Positions 17,503 through 26,647 of a DNA stretch of 50,628 bases are shown in pieces. The position numbers and the translations under genes were made by a program. Location of the stretch: NCBI GenBank assembly GCA_026398255.1, contig JAPLTG010000014.1, forward strand, positions 1 through 50,628, written 5' to 3'. The notes below the pieces were generated by a model. That model was not told where the DNA came from. It saw nothing but the letters and a program-made list of their open reading frames with translations, and searched no databases. Source of the DNA: Verrucomicrobiota bacterium (GTDB taxonomy: Bacteria > Verrucomicrobiota > Verrucomicrobiia > Chthoniobacterales > Terrimicrobiaceae). The first letter of the stretch is position 1; every line of letters starts with the position of its first letter.

Positions 17503-18438
17503 ATGACACCGCTCATCGTCATCGTAGGCTTTCTCGGAGCTGGGAAAACCACCTTCCTCCAAAAGCTCGTTCCTGCCCTCGGAGCCGAGGGTCTAACCCC
17601 CTCGCTTCTGATCAATGACTACCAAAACGCCCGAATCGACGCCGAGCGGTTCCGTGGAGTCATTGACGAAGTCACCACGCTGAATGGCGATTGTGTCTGC
17701 TGCGGGTCGCGCGACGAACTCCTCGCGGCGCTGGAGCAATTCGAGCACCGATCCGGCCGCGTTCTTCTCCTCGAGACCAACGGCACCACGGATTCCGAGC
17801 AACTCCTCGAAACCCTCGCCTTCAACAAAAATCTCAAACGCTTCACTCCGCCGATTCAGCTCTCGATCATCGACGGTCAGCGCTGGCAGCGCCGCTTCTG
17901 GCACAACGCTCTCGAACGCGACCAGGTCCGCACCGCGACCCATCTTTTCATTTCGCGCACCGACATCATCGCGCCGGAACGCCTCGCATTCGTGGAAAAA
18001 TCCCTCGCCGAACTCGGCATCCATGCCCCTGTGACCGACCCGGCATCCTTCGCCCGAGAAATCGCCACGCTGCCCGAGTTGCACGAATCAGCCCACCATC
18101 ACGCCGAGGAACACCACCATCACGGAGAGGCTCACCATCACCACCATGCGGAACACCACTTCGCCTCTTGTGAAATTCCTCTCCCGGCATTTGTGAAAAA
18201 GCAGGCCTTCGAGGAATTCCTGAATTCCCTCCCCGAAGAAGTCCTGCGCGCCAAGGGCCTCGTCGTCCTCTGCGAAGAGCCCGGCGAATTCCAGATCTTC
18301 CAAAAAGTCGGGCACGATGGCGCGGTGCAATTTTTCCCCATCGGCCAGCACCCCACCCTACGCGACCCCGTGGCCCTCTTCATCGGTCCGCATCTTCCCC
18401 TCGAATCCCTCCGAGAAAAGATCTCCGCCCTTTCCTGA
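17503..18438 (+). CDS. Second COG0523 GTPase with histidine-rich metal-binding stretch
   Basis: 311 residues from ATG 17503; the frame is open upstream but the usual start [19 protein letters not shown] follows this ATG. The CxCC motif is present as GDCVCCGSRDELL. A linker around residues 193-222 is almost all His, Glu and Ala (about 15 histidines), a typical metal store or relay in this family. The G-loop is FISRTDII rather than NKTD, so GTP recognition may be altered. It differs clearly from its neighbour, so it is not a recent duplicate. Confidence 0.88.
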   Translation: MTPLIVIVGFLGAGKTTFLQKLVPALGAEGLTPSLLINDYQNARIDAERFRGVIDEVTTLNGDCVCCGSRDELLAALEQFEHRSGRVLLLETNGTTDSEQLLETLAFNKNLKRFTPPIQLSIIDGQRWQRRFWHNALERDQVRTATHLFISRTDIIAPERLAFVEKSLAELGIHAPVTDPASFAREIATLPELHESAHHHAEEHHHHGEAHHHHHAEHHFASCEIPLPAFVKKQAFEEFLNSLPEEVLRAKGLVVLCEEPGEFQIFQKVGHDGAVQFFPIGQHPTLRDPVALFIGPHLPLESLREKISALS

Positions 18439-18479
18439 TCGGCCACGATTTTTTCAAGGCCTGCCGGAGCAGAGTGGTT

Positions 18480-19694
18480 TTACTTCAGCAGCATCTTCCA
18501 AGCCGAGGACTCCAAAGCCGCTCGCAGGCTGGTCAGATTTTTTTTGGAGACGGATTTCAACTCGGGGGGAGTTTTTCCCCCGGCGAGGAAGTGGTTCAGC
18601 GCCGTTAGAAAAAGCGGGGCTTGCTCGTCGGGCGGGAGCTCGATGTCATCGGGAAATTCCGCATTGAGAATCCAAGTGCCCGACTCCGAGCAATGGGTCA
18701 ACTCGACAGCCCAATGAAAAATATTTTCCAACGGATCTCCCGAGTAGCGACGCGCGACCATGGCCAAGACGGCTTCGCGACTTTCGAGATTGAGAAGGAG
18801 AGCGAGGAGAAACCGATGGTCGGGATCTTCGATGCTCGACCGCATACCCACCAAGGCGTCGCGGCGGATGATTTCCAAAAGGGAGGGAAGCACCGGCTTG
18901 GCCAAGGCACCGTGTTTTTTGGAAAAAGCCGCCCACGCCAGATCCCAGGCGCCAAGATTCCGAAGATGGCCCATGGCATTTTGGAGAGTGAAAAATCCAC
19001 GCTCGAAATCGAGTGTCCCGATCATTTTCAGAATCAGGCTGGAATACTCCGGTGACGCGGTGTGCTCGAGCACATCGAGGAGTTGCTTTCGGCGAAGAGT
19101 CAGGAAATCCCCTTGAACCGGATCGATCGCCAGATGCGGCGGAAGGTAGGTGAACTGCGGTCCCGTTCCAGGATCGGATTGGGTGCGAATCACAATCGTC
19201 ACCGAGGGAGTTTCCAGATGGAAGAGGGAGTGGATGCACGAGCGACCGGACACGATCGGCACGGTGTCGCCCCGCTCCAGAAGCTGGGTTTCTTGGAGCT
19301 TCAAGTCGCCCACGCGGAAGTGCGCGGTGATGGATTCGGCGTTCTCGAAAACATAGCGCGAGTGAATGCTCGAGCCCTCGAGCACTTGGAAGGCCCCGGA
19401 GAATTCGTGCTGGTGAATGTCGGTGGTTCCGTCGAGCCAGAAGAGGGCCTGAATATAAAACTTCGGGTTGTCGTAAACGATGAGTTCGGGCTGTCCAAAT
19501 CCGGAGGACGATTGATGCGGCTGATCGTCGTGAAGAAGAAAATCGCGAGTTAATTTCTCCAGATCGACATGGCGGGAGGCTGGCTTGGCTTCGAGCGCCT
19601 TGACGGCGATCTCAGGAAAAGCCGCCAAGGAAAAATTCACCTTCTTCCAACGAGTGTAGACCGAGTTTCCCAGCTCCGCGAAATAGGCATCCAT
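18480..19694 (-). CDS. Cupin-like hypothetical protein, about 404 aa
   Basis: I chose ATG 19694 because GGAAGAG lies 8 nt upstream; a GTG at 19739 would add 15 residues. The N-terminal half has a cupin-like metal motif, TTDIHQHEFSGAFQVLEGSS, followed by ERGDTVPI and a later conserved-looking histidine in RSCIHSLFHLE. The C-terminal half (about 210-404) is helical and unrecognised, perhaps repeat-like. No signal peptide. It may be a metal-dependent oxygenase or binding protein; I cannot name a family. Overlap with the open frames on the other strand is antisense noise. Confidence 0.6.
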   Translation of the reverse strand: MDAYFAELGNSVYTRWKKVNFSLAAFPEIAVKALEAKPASRHVDLEKLTRDFLLHDDQPHQSSSGFGQPELIVYDNPKFYIQALFWLDGTTDIHQHEFSGAFQVLEGSSIHSRYVFENAESITAHFRVGDLKLQETQLLERGDTVPIVSGRSCIHSLFHLETPSVTIVIRTQSDPGTGPQFTYLPPHLAIDPVQGDFLTLRRKQLLDVLEHTASPEYSSLILKMIGTLDFERGFFTLQNAMGHLRNLGAWDLAWAAFSKKHGALAKPVLPSLLEIIRRDALVGMRSSIEDPDHRFLLALLLNLESREAVLAMVARRYSGDPLENIFHWAVELTHCSESGTWILNAEFPDDIELPPDEQAPLFLTALNHFLAGGKTPPELKSVSKKNLTSLRAALESSAWKMLLK

Positions 19695-19740
19695 CCGCCA
19701 ACTCTTCCGCACACCCGCCGGAGGAACAAGAAGAACCACC

Positions 19741-20541
19741 CTACGATTTCGGGAGCGTCACTTCGAGGCGGCCATTTTTGTATTCCATCTTCATCTGGTC
19801 CACCCGCACCGGCCCGGGGAGCGTGAGGGATTGAGTGGAACTCGAGGCACTGAATGAGGTGAGGCCACCCGCGCCGGCTTTCTGGTCCTGCTTGGTGGTG
19901 ATGGTGACGAATCGGTCGTTATCCACATTCACGCTCACATTTTTTGCCTGCGCCTCCGGAATGGCGGCACTGAGGATGTAGCGGTCGGCTTCCTCCCGGA
20001 GTTCAAATCCTCCCGCCACGCCCCCAATCACGCCCGCGAGGCCGGATTGGTTCAGGAGTGATTGGAGCATGTCGATGCCGCTTCCGCCGGAGGAGGATTT
20101 CGCCATTTGATTGAACTGCCCCATCATCGCCGCCGCTTGCTTGAGCATGTCGTCGCGCATCGCATCGAAATTATCGAGTCCCTGAAATGCGTCGCGGAAC
20201 GGATCAGGTGCCGACGCCGTGGAGGGCGCGGGGCCACCCTTGGGAATGGTGATGACCATCTCACCGCTATCGCGCTGGATGCCCAGCGGCGCGTCGGGAA
20301 CGGCAGCGGGGAGTTGCAGGCTCTGATCGTATCGGGGCTCCTTCTCGCCGCCGCTCGTTTCCAGCAAAAGCCGCCGACCCGCGAGGCGGACATTCACCGG
20401 AGTTTTCTCGGGAACTCCGAGCCGAACTGTGTAGGCCGAGTCGGTTTCCGTGAGGTTCATCGAGGAACTCAACACCGGCGCGGCCTGGAGCGTCCAAGCG
20501 GACAGAGCGAGACAGACAAGAAATGCATGGGATTTTTTCAT
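19741..20541 (-). CDS. Exported protein with two degenerate Hsp20/alpha-crystallin domains
   Basis: 266 residues with a signal peptide (HAFLVCLALSAWTLQA, cleavage near 21). Residues ~30-105 follow the small heat-shock pattern (ETDSAYTVRLGVPE, a GRRLLLETSGG strand, SLQLPAAVPD, GEMVITIPKG). A linker of ~75 residues rich in Met, Gln, Asp and Gly follows. A second copy (~180-266) has EEADRYILSAAIPEAQAKNV, a strand and GRLEVTLPKS at the end. Small heat-shock proteins are normally cytosolic, so a tandem exported form is unusual and may act as a periplasmic holdase. The cupin-like gene follows directly. Confidence 0.7.
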   Translation of the reverse strand: MKKSHAFLVCLALSAWTLQAAPVLSSSMNLTETDSAYTVRLGVPEKTPVNVRLAGRRLLLETSGGEKEPRYDQSLQLPAAVPDAPLGIQRDSGEMVITIPKGGPAPSTASAPDPFRDAFQGLDNFDAMRDDMLKQAAAMMGQFNQMAKSSSGGSGIDMLQSLLNQSGLAGVIGGVAGGFELREEADRYILSAAIPEAQAKNVSVNVDNDRFVTITTKQDQKAGAGGLTSFSASSSTQSLTLPGPVRVDQMKMEYKNGRLEVTLPKS

Positions 20542-20574
20542 GGCGTTAAAATGACAAAGCCGTTGGGCAATTGT

Positions 20575-20910
20575 TCAATTTCTTTTGAAGGCAATCATCA
20601 ACCAGCCGATCAGGAAAAGAACCCCTCCTATGGGTGTAATCGCCCCGAGCCAGCGCAGGTTTGTCACCGCGAGCAGGTAGAGAGTCCCTGAGAAAATCAC
20701 CACCCCGGCAGTCCAAACCCACACGACGACAGGCCGTTTCTCTGCGGCCCAAAGCGCGGCGACCGCATGGACGAGGTGGTAGAGGACGGCCGTCTGCCAG
20801 ATGGCTGTGGTGCCGTAGGATTCGAGGAGGTTTTTCAGGCTGTGGGCCCCAAAGGCTCCGAGGCTCACCCCCAGAAAACCCAAAATGGCAGCGAAGCAGA
20901 TAGTGGTCAT
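20575..20910 (-). CDS. DUF423 family small membrane protein
   Basis: 111 residues with four membrane segments and the DUF423 signature near the N-terminus: LGFLGVSLGAFGAHSLKN, then WQTAVLYHLVHAVAAL. Function unknown. ATG 20910 was chosen because the family begins directly with the first membrane segment; the longer frame would run into the divergent transporter gene. Confidence 0.88.
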   Translation of the reverse strand: MTTICFAAILGFLGVSLGAFGAHSLKNLLESYGTTAIWQTAVLYHLVHAVAALWAAEKRPVVVWVWTAGVVIFSGTLYLLAVTNLRWLGAITPIGGVLFLIGWLMIAFKRN

Positions 20911-22801
20911 GGAGCCATGCTTGCACAGGAATCCTGGCCGCGACAACATCCCGCTCGTGGGTCCGATCCTTCTCACCATTTTGGCCAGCTCGTTCCTGTG
21001 CTACTGGCTTGCGGAACGCTTCTACGGTTCGTTTCTGGAGCGCACCCTTGGAGTGGATCCGAAAAACCAAACCCCCGCCGTCTCGCAGAACGACGGCCGC
21101 GATTTTGTCCCAGCCAAGCCCTATGTGCTCTTCGCTCACCACTTCGCGGCGATCGCGGGCGCGGGGCCAATCGTGGGGCCCACCCTGGCGCTGGTTTACG
21201 GCTACCTGCCGGCGCTGATCTGGGTGGTCATTGGCGCAACCCTCCTCGGTGGCGTGCACGACATGGTTACGCTTTTCATTTCTTCGCGGGAACAAGGCCG
21301 CTCCGTGGCCGACATCGCGAGGACTTATCTCGGCCCGACAGGCTATATATTAATCGTCAGTTTTTTGGTGATCGGGCTCCTGATGATCACGGCGACTTTT
21401 CTGAACCTCAGCGTCACCGCCCTGACCAGCATGTATCCCGCCGAGAAGGTCGGTATCGAGCCAGCCACGACAGAACAACTCGCCGCCGCGCTCCAAACTC
21501 CCGCCGATGCTCTTGGCATGCATCCCTTCCATCACGGCGACGGCCTGCCGACGGTGGTGAAGGTGGAGAACGGCCAGCCCGTCCTCATCGCGAAGATCGG
21601 CGGCATCGCCTCGACCAGCGTGCTGTTCATCACACTCTGCGCCCCGATTTTGGGCTGGATGATCTACAGGCGCCGCACTCCGGCGTGGCTCAACTACTCG
21701 ATGGCCGCCGCCCTTTGCGCGGCCTCGGTCTGGCTTGGCATTATCCATCCAGTTGTCGTTTCAGCCGACACCTGGCGCGTCCTGATGACGGCTTATGTAG
21801 TCCTCGCCTCGGCGATTCCCGTGTGGCTGCTCCTCATGCCGAGGGATTTTGTAAATGTCCAAATCCTCTATGCGGGCATGATCGCCGTTGTCGTGGGACT
21901 CGTCGCGGCAGGATTCAGCGGCCGGTTTCCAGAAATACCCCTCGCCCCCCAAAATGCCGCAGAGATGATTCCGGCATGGGACCCGCAGACGGGACTCCAA
22001 TATGTCGGGATGCTCTGGCCGATGCTCTTTATCACGGTCTCCTGCGGAGCGATCAGCGGCTTCCACTGCCTCGTCTCCAGCGGAACAACCGCGCGTCAAC
22101 TTTCCTGCGAAAGCCATGCGCGCAAGGTCGGCTACCGCTCGATGCTTCTCGAGTCGATGCTCGCCGTCTCGATCATCCTCACGCTGCTCGTCGGAATGGA
22201 TTGGGAAAACTACCGACTCATCACCTACGGCGAAAAAAATCCCATCCTCGCCGTCTCACTCGCCACCGGCACACTCGTCCACACGGCCTTCGGCCTCCCG
22301 CTCTGGGCCGGAACGGTTCTCGGCATCCTGCTTCTGGAGGGCTTCGTCGTCACCACGCTCGATGTCGCCGTTCGATTGAACCGCTACCTCCTCGAGGAAA
22401 TCTGGAAATTTGTTTTTAAAAACCCGCACCCGATTCTCGCCAGCGCATGGTTCAATACCTCGCTTTGCGTGGGCCTCATGTATCTCATCTCACGCTCCAA
22501 TTCCCTCCCGATGCTTTGGCAGGTCTTCGGCTCCGCGAACCAGATGATGGGCGCCATCGCGCTTTTGGTCGCCTCCGTGTGGCTCCGAGACCACGGCCGC
22601 CGCTGGGCTTTCACCCTCATCCCGGCCATCCTGATGTTCGCCACCACGCTCGCTTCGACCTCGATCTCGCTCTGGAAAAACACCCAACTCGGCAACTGGC
22701 CCCTCGTCGCCACTTGCGGGGTCTTGATCCTACTCGGCATCGGCCTCGCGGCTATCGGAACCCGAATTTTCCTCGCCCCGCAACGGAGCACCCCGATTTG
22801 A
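20885..22801 (+). CDS. cstA: CstA family carbon-starvation/peptide or pyruvate transporter
   Basis: Up to 638 residues with about 14-16 membrane segments. CstA blocks are seen: AHHFAAIAGAGPIVGPTLA, GATLLGGVHDMVTLFIS, GAISGFHCLVSSGTTA and FGSANQMMGAIAL. CstA-type proteins import pyruvate or peptides. The start is uncertain: ATG 20885 would overlap the divergent DUF423 gene; ATG 20909 and GTG 20957 (just before the first membrane segment) are as likely. The region around residues 165-185 has an inserted soluble loop rich in Ala, Thr and Pro. Confidence 0.9.
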   Translation: MAAKQIVVMEPCLHRNPGRDNIPLVGPILLTILASSFLCYWLAERFYGSFLERTLGVDPKNQTPAVSQNDGRDFVPAKPYVLFAHHFAAIAGAGPIVGPTLALVYGYLPALIWVVIGATLLGGVHDMVTLFISSREQGRSVADIARTYLGPTGYILIVSFLVIGLLMITATFLNLSVTALTSMYPAEKVGIEPATTEQLAAALQTPADALGMHPFHHGDGLPTVVKVENGQPVLIAKIGGIASTSVLFITLCAPILGWMIYRRRTPAWLNYSMAAALCAASVWLGIIHPVVVSADTWRVLMTAYVVLASAIPVWLLLMPRDFVNVQILYAGMIAVVVGLVAAGFSGRFPEIPLAPQNAAEMIPAWDPQTGLQYVGMLWPMLFITVSCGAISGFHCLVSSGTTARQLSCESHARKVGYRSMLLESMLAVSIILTLLVGMDWENYRLITYGEKNPILAVSLATGTLVHTAFGLPLWAGTVLGILLLEGFVVTTLDVAVRLNRYLLEEIWKFVFKNPHPILASAWFNTSLCVGLMYLISRSNSLPMLWQVFGSANQMMGAIALLVASVWLRDHGRRWAFTLIPAILMFATTLASTSISLWKNTQLGNWPLVATCGVLILLGIGLAAIGTRIFLAPQRSTPI

Positions 22802-22808
22802 TCCCGAC

Positions 22809-23171
22809 CTACTCGCCGCGATAGGAACACCGCGCGAACGGTGTCTCGTGAATCACAATCTCCGCGAGGCCGGGAAGCTGCGGCTCCAATTTTTTCCAAA
22901 GCCAATCCGCCATCAACTCAATCGTCGGATTTTCCAAACCCGGCATATCGTTGAGGACCGAGTGGTCGAGTTGTTGAATGATCGGCTTCATCGCCCCGCT
23001 GATGCGCGCGTGGTCGTAAACCCAACCCGTCTCCGGATCGACCACCCCCTCGACCGTGATTTCAATCTTGAAAGTGTGACCATGCATGAGGCGGCACTTG
23101 TGCCCCTCCGGCGCCTTCGGCAAAAACTGCGCAGCTTCGACAACAAAATCTTTAGTAAGGCGGGCCTTCAT
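22809..23171 (-). CDS. queD: 6-carboxy-tetrahydropterin synthase / 6-pyruvoyl tetrahydropterin synthase family
   Basis: 120 residues. The QueD motif CxxxHGH is present as CRLMHGHTF (catalytic Cys, zinc His), with QLDHSVLND and NPTIELMADWLW further on, and a Glu in VIHETPFARC that closes the active site. QueD starts 7-deazaguanine (queuosine) synthesis from dihydroneopterin triphosphate. It converges on the transporter gene with 7 bp between stops. No other que gene is in the window. Confidence 0.92.
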   Translation of the reverse strand: MKARLTKDFVVEAAQFLPKAPEGHKCRLMHGHTFKIEITVEGVVDPETGWVYDHARISGAMKPIIQQLDHSVLNDMPGLENPTIELMADWLWKKLEPQLPGLAEIVIHETPFARCSYRGE

Positions 23172-23231
23172 AGTTGCGGTCTTTTATATCCGCGCCGAGG
23201 GATCGATTGGGAGTCCTTTATCTCGCGGAGA

Positions 23232-23693
23232 CTAAAAATGGGAAGGTGGATGCATGGAGCGATTATCCCGGATTTTTTCTCTCACGGAGGCACCAAGACA
23301 CGGAGGCTCAGAATCTAAGTTGCCATTGATGGTTCGAGTGATGCCGTCACGCATGAGCGCTTCGCCAAAGTTCAGCAGGTAGCCCAACTTGAGACCGGTT
23401 AACCGGAGATAGGTCAGCAACTGCTTTTTGTGGGCAGGAGTGACTCGTTCGATTGACTTCAATTCCACAATGACCAGTTTCCCGACGATGAGATCAGCGC
23501 GGAAGCCTTCGCTGAAAGTCTCTCCTTGGTATTCGATTGGCACAGAAACTTGCCTCTGGACTACCAAGCCGCGTCGCTCGAGGGCGCGAGCCAAGGTCAC
23601 TTCATAGACAGTCTCGAGCAAACCGGGACCAAGATTTCTATGCAAATCCACGGCCGAATCCACGATGATGCTCCCGATCTCATTCTCGCTCAT
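23232..23693 (-). CDS. GxxExxY family protein (PD-(D/E)xK-like)
   Basis: 153 residues. The family name motif is GPGLLETVYE, followed by FRADLIVGKLVIVELKS, which looks like the D-x(n)-ExK core of a restriction-endonuclease-like fold, and YLRLTGLKLGYLLNFG. The last ~25 residues are read from an inverted repeat and may not be native. The gene lies almost exactly between two 25-bp inverted repeats. Function of the family is not established. Confidence 0.88.
   Translation of the reverse strand: MSENEIGSIIVDSAVDLHRNLGPGLLETVYEVTLARALERRGLVVQRQVSVPIEYQGETFSEGFRADLIVGKLVIVELKSIERVTPAHKKQLLTYLRLTGLKLGYLLNFGEALMRDGITRTINGNLDSEPPCLGASVREKIRDNRSMHPPSHF
23279..23303 (+). repeat. Inverted repeat, left copy, in the 3' part of the GxxExxY gene
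   Basis: 25 bp beginning CTCTCACGGAGGCACC; it matches the reverse complement of 23696-23720 at 23 of 25 positions. It lies inside the coding end of the GxxExxY gene. Confidence 0.85.
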
Positions 23694-23695
23694 CT

Positions 23696-23720
23696 CCGTG
23701 CCTTTGTGCCTCCGTGAGAG
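23696..23720 (-). repeat. Inverted repeat, right copy, just upstream of the GxxExxY start
   Basis: 25 bp ending TGCCTCCGTGAGAG, two bases before the GxxExxY start codon. Together with the left copy it encloses the gene in about 440 bp, as a small mobile cassette or a long foldback transcript would. Confidence 0.85.
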
Positions 23721-23734
23721 CCTTTCTTTTCCCC

Positions 23735-26527
23735 CTACTTCGCTTCGGCAACCAACTGCCTCAACACAAACGGTAGGATGCCACCGTGGCGGTAGTAGTC
23801 GACTTCGATGGGGGTATCGATGCGGAGTTTGACTTGGTGGGTCTCTTTGGTGCCGTCTTTGCGGGTGATGTGGAGGGTGACATCTTGGCGGGGTTGGATG
23901 CTGTCGCTGAGGCCGGTGATGTCGTAGGTTTCGGTGCCGTCGAGGTTGAGCGATTGCGCGCTGATGCCTTCAGGGAATTGGAGCGGGAGGACGCCCATGC
24001 CGACGAGGTTGGAGCGGTGGATGCGTTCGAAGCTTTGGGCGACGACGGCTTTGACTCCGAGGAGGCGGGTGCCTTTAGCGGCCCAGTCGCGACTGGAGCC
24101 GGTGCCGTATTCTTGTCCAGCGAAGACGATGAGCGGGGTGCCGGCGGCCTGATATTTCATGCAGGCGTCGTAGATGCTCATTTGCTCGCCGGTGGGCTGG
24201 TGAATCGTGAGACCGCCTTCCACGCGGGTGCCGTCGGCTTTGGCGGGGATCATGAGGTTTTTGATGCGGACATTGGCGAAGGTGCCGCGGGTCATGACGC
24301 GGTCATTGCCACGGCGGCTGCCGTAGCTGTTGAAATCCACCGCTTCGATGCCGTTTTCGACGAGGTATTTTCCAGCGGGCGAGCTGGCTTTGATGGCGCC
24401 GGCGGGCGAGATGTGGTCGGTCGTAACCGAGTCGCCGAAGATGCCCATGGGGCGGGCGCCAGTGATGTCGGAGATGGTTCCGGCGGACATGCCGAAGTTT
24501 TCGAAGAAGGGCGGTTCCTGGATGTAGGTGCTCTTGCGGTCCCAATCGTAGATCTGCCCGACGCTGGATGGCACTTCGTTCCACTTGGGGTTCTGGTCTG
24601 CGAAGCCGGTGTAGAGTTTTTGGAAAACCTCGGGCTTGAGGGCGGCCTGCATCTCGTTGCGAATTTCCTCGAGGCTTGGCCAGATGTCTTTCAGGAAAAC
24701 ATCAACGCCGGTGCTGTCCTTGGCGATGGGTTCCTTGGTGAGGTCGATGTCCACGCGGCCGGCGAGCGCGTAGGCGACGACGAGCGGGGGCGACATGAGG
24801 AAATTGGCGCGGATGTTTTGGTGAATGCGGGCCTCGAAGTTGCGGTTGCCCGAGAGGACGGCTGCGGTGACGAGGTCGTTTTCGACGATGGCGCTTTCGA
24901 TCTCGGGTGCGAGAGGGCCGGAGTTGCCGATGCAGGTCGTGCAGCCGTAGCCGACGATCTGGAAGCCGAGCTGGTCGAGGTAAGGCTGGAGGCCGGTGGT
25001 CTCGAGGTAATCTTTCACAACGCGGGAGCCGGGCGCGAGCGAGGTCTTGACGGCGGGATCGACTCGGAGGCCGCGGCTGGCGGCTTTTTTCGCGAGGAGG
25101 CCGGCGCCGATCATCACGCTCGGGTTGCTGGTGTTTGTGCAGCTCGTGATGGCGGCAATCAGAACTGAGCCATTGCGGAGGTGGAGGTCGCCTTTGGTAT
25201 GGGCGGCTGTGATGGCATCCGGCGTCGGGCGATCATTGACCATTTCGGCCTCGTCGGCGCTTTGCGAGCCGTTGCGTTTGACGGCAGCTGTCTTGGAGAG
25301 GTCGTTCGCCGCCTTGCCGTAACCGCCCTCGGCAACGGATTTCGTGAGCAGGCTGGTGAAGGTGTTTTTGAGATCGGGGACATTGATGCGGTCCTGCGGG
25401 CGCTTGGGACCAGCGACGCCTGGCTGGACGGTCGAGAGGTCGAGGTCGATATCGACGCTGTAGGCGATGTCACCTTTTTTCGGCATGCCAAAGAGGTTTT
25501 GGGCCTTGAAATAATTCTCGAACGCGCGGCATTGTTCGGGCGTGCGGCCGGTGGCGGCGAGGTAGTTGACGGATTCGGCATCGACAGGGAAGAAGCCCAT
25601 TGTGGCGCCGTATTCGGGAGCCATGTTTGCGATGGTCGCGCGGTCGGTGAGCGGGAGTGTGACCGCGCCCTCGCCGTAGAATTCAACAAATTTTCCAACC
25701 ACCTTCGCAGCGCGGAGGAGCTGGGTGACATGGAGGGCCAGGTCGGTCGCGGTCACGCCTTCGCGCAGGCGGCCAGTGAGGTTCACGCCCACGACTTCTG
25801 GCGTTAGGAAATAGACAGGCTGGCCGAGCATTCCCGCCTCGGCTTCGATGCCGCCCACGCCCCAGCCAACGACCCCGAGGCCGTTGATCATGGTCGTGTG
25901 GGAATCGGTGCCTACGAGCGTGTCGGGGTAGTAGAGATCGCCCGCGCTGAGCACGCCTTTCGCCAGATACTCAAGGTTCACTTGGTGCACGATGCCGATG
26001 CCGGGAGGCACGACGCCGAAAGTTTGGAATGCTTGCTGGCCCCATTTGAGGAACTGGTAGCGCTCGCGGTTGCGCTTGAATTCCATATCGAGGTTGAGCT
26101 GGAGCGCATTCGCCGAGCCGTAGAAATCAACTTGCACCGAGTGGTCCACGACAAGATCGACGGGCACGAGGGGCTCGATGATGGCTGGGTTGCCACCGAG
26201 GCCTTTCACCGCTGTGCGCATGGCGGCGAGGTCCACCAGGAGCGGCACGCCAGTGAAGTCCTGCAAGACAATGCGGGCGACGACGAAAGGAATCTCCTCC
26301 TCGGCGGGGGCCTTCGCATTCCAGTTTGCGAGCGTCTGGACATCACGCGCTTGGACTTTTTTCCCGTCGCAGTTGCGGAGCACGGACTCGAGGACGATGC
26401 GGATGCTAACGGGGAGTTTGGAAATCGGGCCGACGCCTGCTTCTTCCAGAGCGGGTAGAGAGTGGAGTTGGCCGGTTTTTCCGTTACCGAGATCGAAGGA
26501 ACGCAGGGTGTTGAAGGGTGGTTTCAT
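23735..26527 (-). CDS. acnA: Aconitate hydratase A
   Basis: 930 residues, full length. The iron-sulfur ligands are in [15 protein letters not shown] and [14 protein letters not shown]. The N-terminal [14 protein letters not shown] and the C-terminal swivel-domain [16 protein letters not shown] are typical. It interconverts citrate and isocitrate in the TCA cycle. ATG 26527 gives the usual start and has AGGG about 8 nt upstream; the frame is open 24 codons further but these are not conserved. Divergent from pckG, with a shared 120-bp control region. Confidence 0.96.
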   Translation of the reverse strand: MKPPFNTLRSFDLGNGKTGQLHSLPALEEAGVGPISKLPVSIRIVLESVLRNCDGKKVQARDVQTLANWNAKAPAEEEIPFVVARIVLQDFTGVPLLVDLAAMRTAVKGLGGNPAIIEPLVPVDLVVDHSVQVDFYGSANALQLNLDMEFKRNRERYQFLKWGQQAFQTFGVVPPGIGIVHQVNLEYLAKGVLSAGDLYYPDTLVGTDSHTTMINGLGVVGWGVGGIEAEAGMLGQPVYFLTPEVVGVNLTGRLREGVTATDLALHVTQLLRAAKVVGKFVEFYGEGAVTLPLTDRATIANMAPEYGATMGFFPVDAESVNYLAATGRTPEQCRAFENYFKAQNLFGMPKKGDIAYSVDIDLDLSTVQPGVAGPKRPQDRINVPDLKNTFTSLLTKSVAEGGYGKAANDLSKTAAVKRNGSQSADEAEMVNDRPTPDAITAAHTKGDLHLRNGSVLIAAITSCTNTSNPSVMIGAGLLAKKAASRGLRVDPAVKTSLAPGSRVVKDYLETTGLQPYLDQLGFQIVGYGCTTCIGNSGPLAPEIESAIVENDLVTAAVLSGNRNFEARIHQNIRANFLMSPPLVVAYALAGRVDIDLTKEPIAKDSTGVDVFLKDIWPSLEEIRNEMQAALKPEVFQKLYTGFADQNPKWNEVPSSVGQIYDWDRKSTYIQEPPFFENFGMSAGTISDITGARPMGIFGDSVTTDHISPAGAIKASSPAGKYLVENGIEAVDFNSYGSRRGNDRVMTRGTFANVRIKNLMIPAKADGTRVEGGLTIHQPTGEQMSIYDACMKYQAAGTPLIVFAGQEYGTGSSRDWAAKGTRLLGVKAVVAQSFERIHRSNLVGMGVLPLQFPEGISAQSLNLDGTETYDITGLSDSIQPRQDVTLHITRKDGTKETHQVKLRIDTPIEVDYYRHGGILPFVLRQLVAEAK

Positions 26528-26647
26528 GCTTAAACCCTGAATCCAAGCAGTTCGGCAGCCCCTTCGCAATCCCGTTTGCGAGTCAAACAAGGGCTTCACC
26601 CCGTTTTTCTTGTGAGGTCATTTTGATAGGTGGAAACTCAATCCATC

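Noticed and set aside
18439-18479. Possible intrinsic terminator between the second COG0523 gene and the cupin-like gene
   Set aside because: Only a GGCC/GGCC pair around a T-rich loop; too weak to call.
20767-22419. A 550-codon frame on the plus strand over cstA
   Set aside because: Arg/Pro/His-rich shadow of cstA in another frame, with no membrane segments or known motif.
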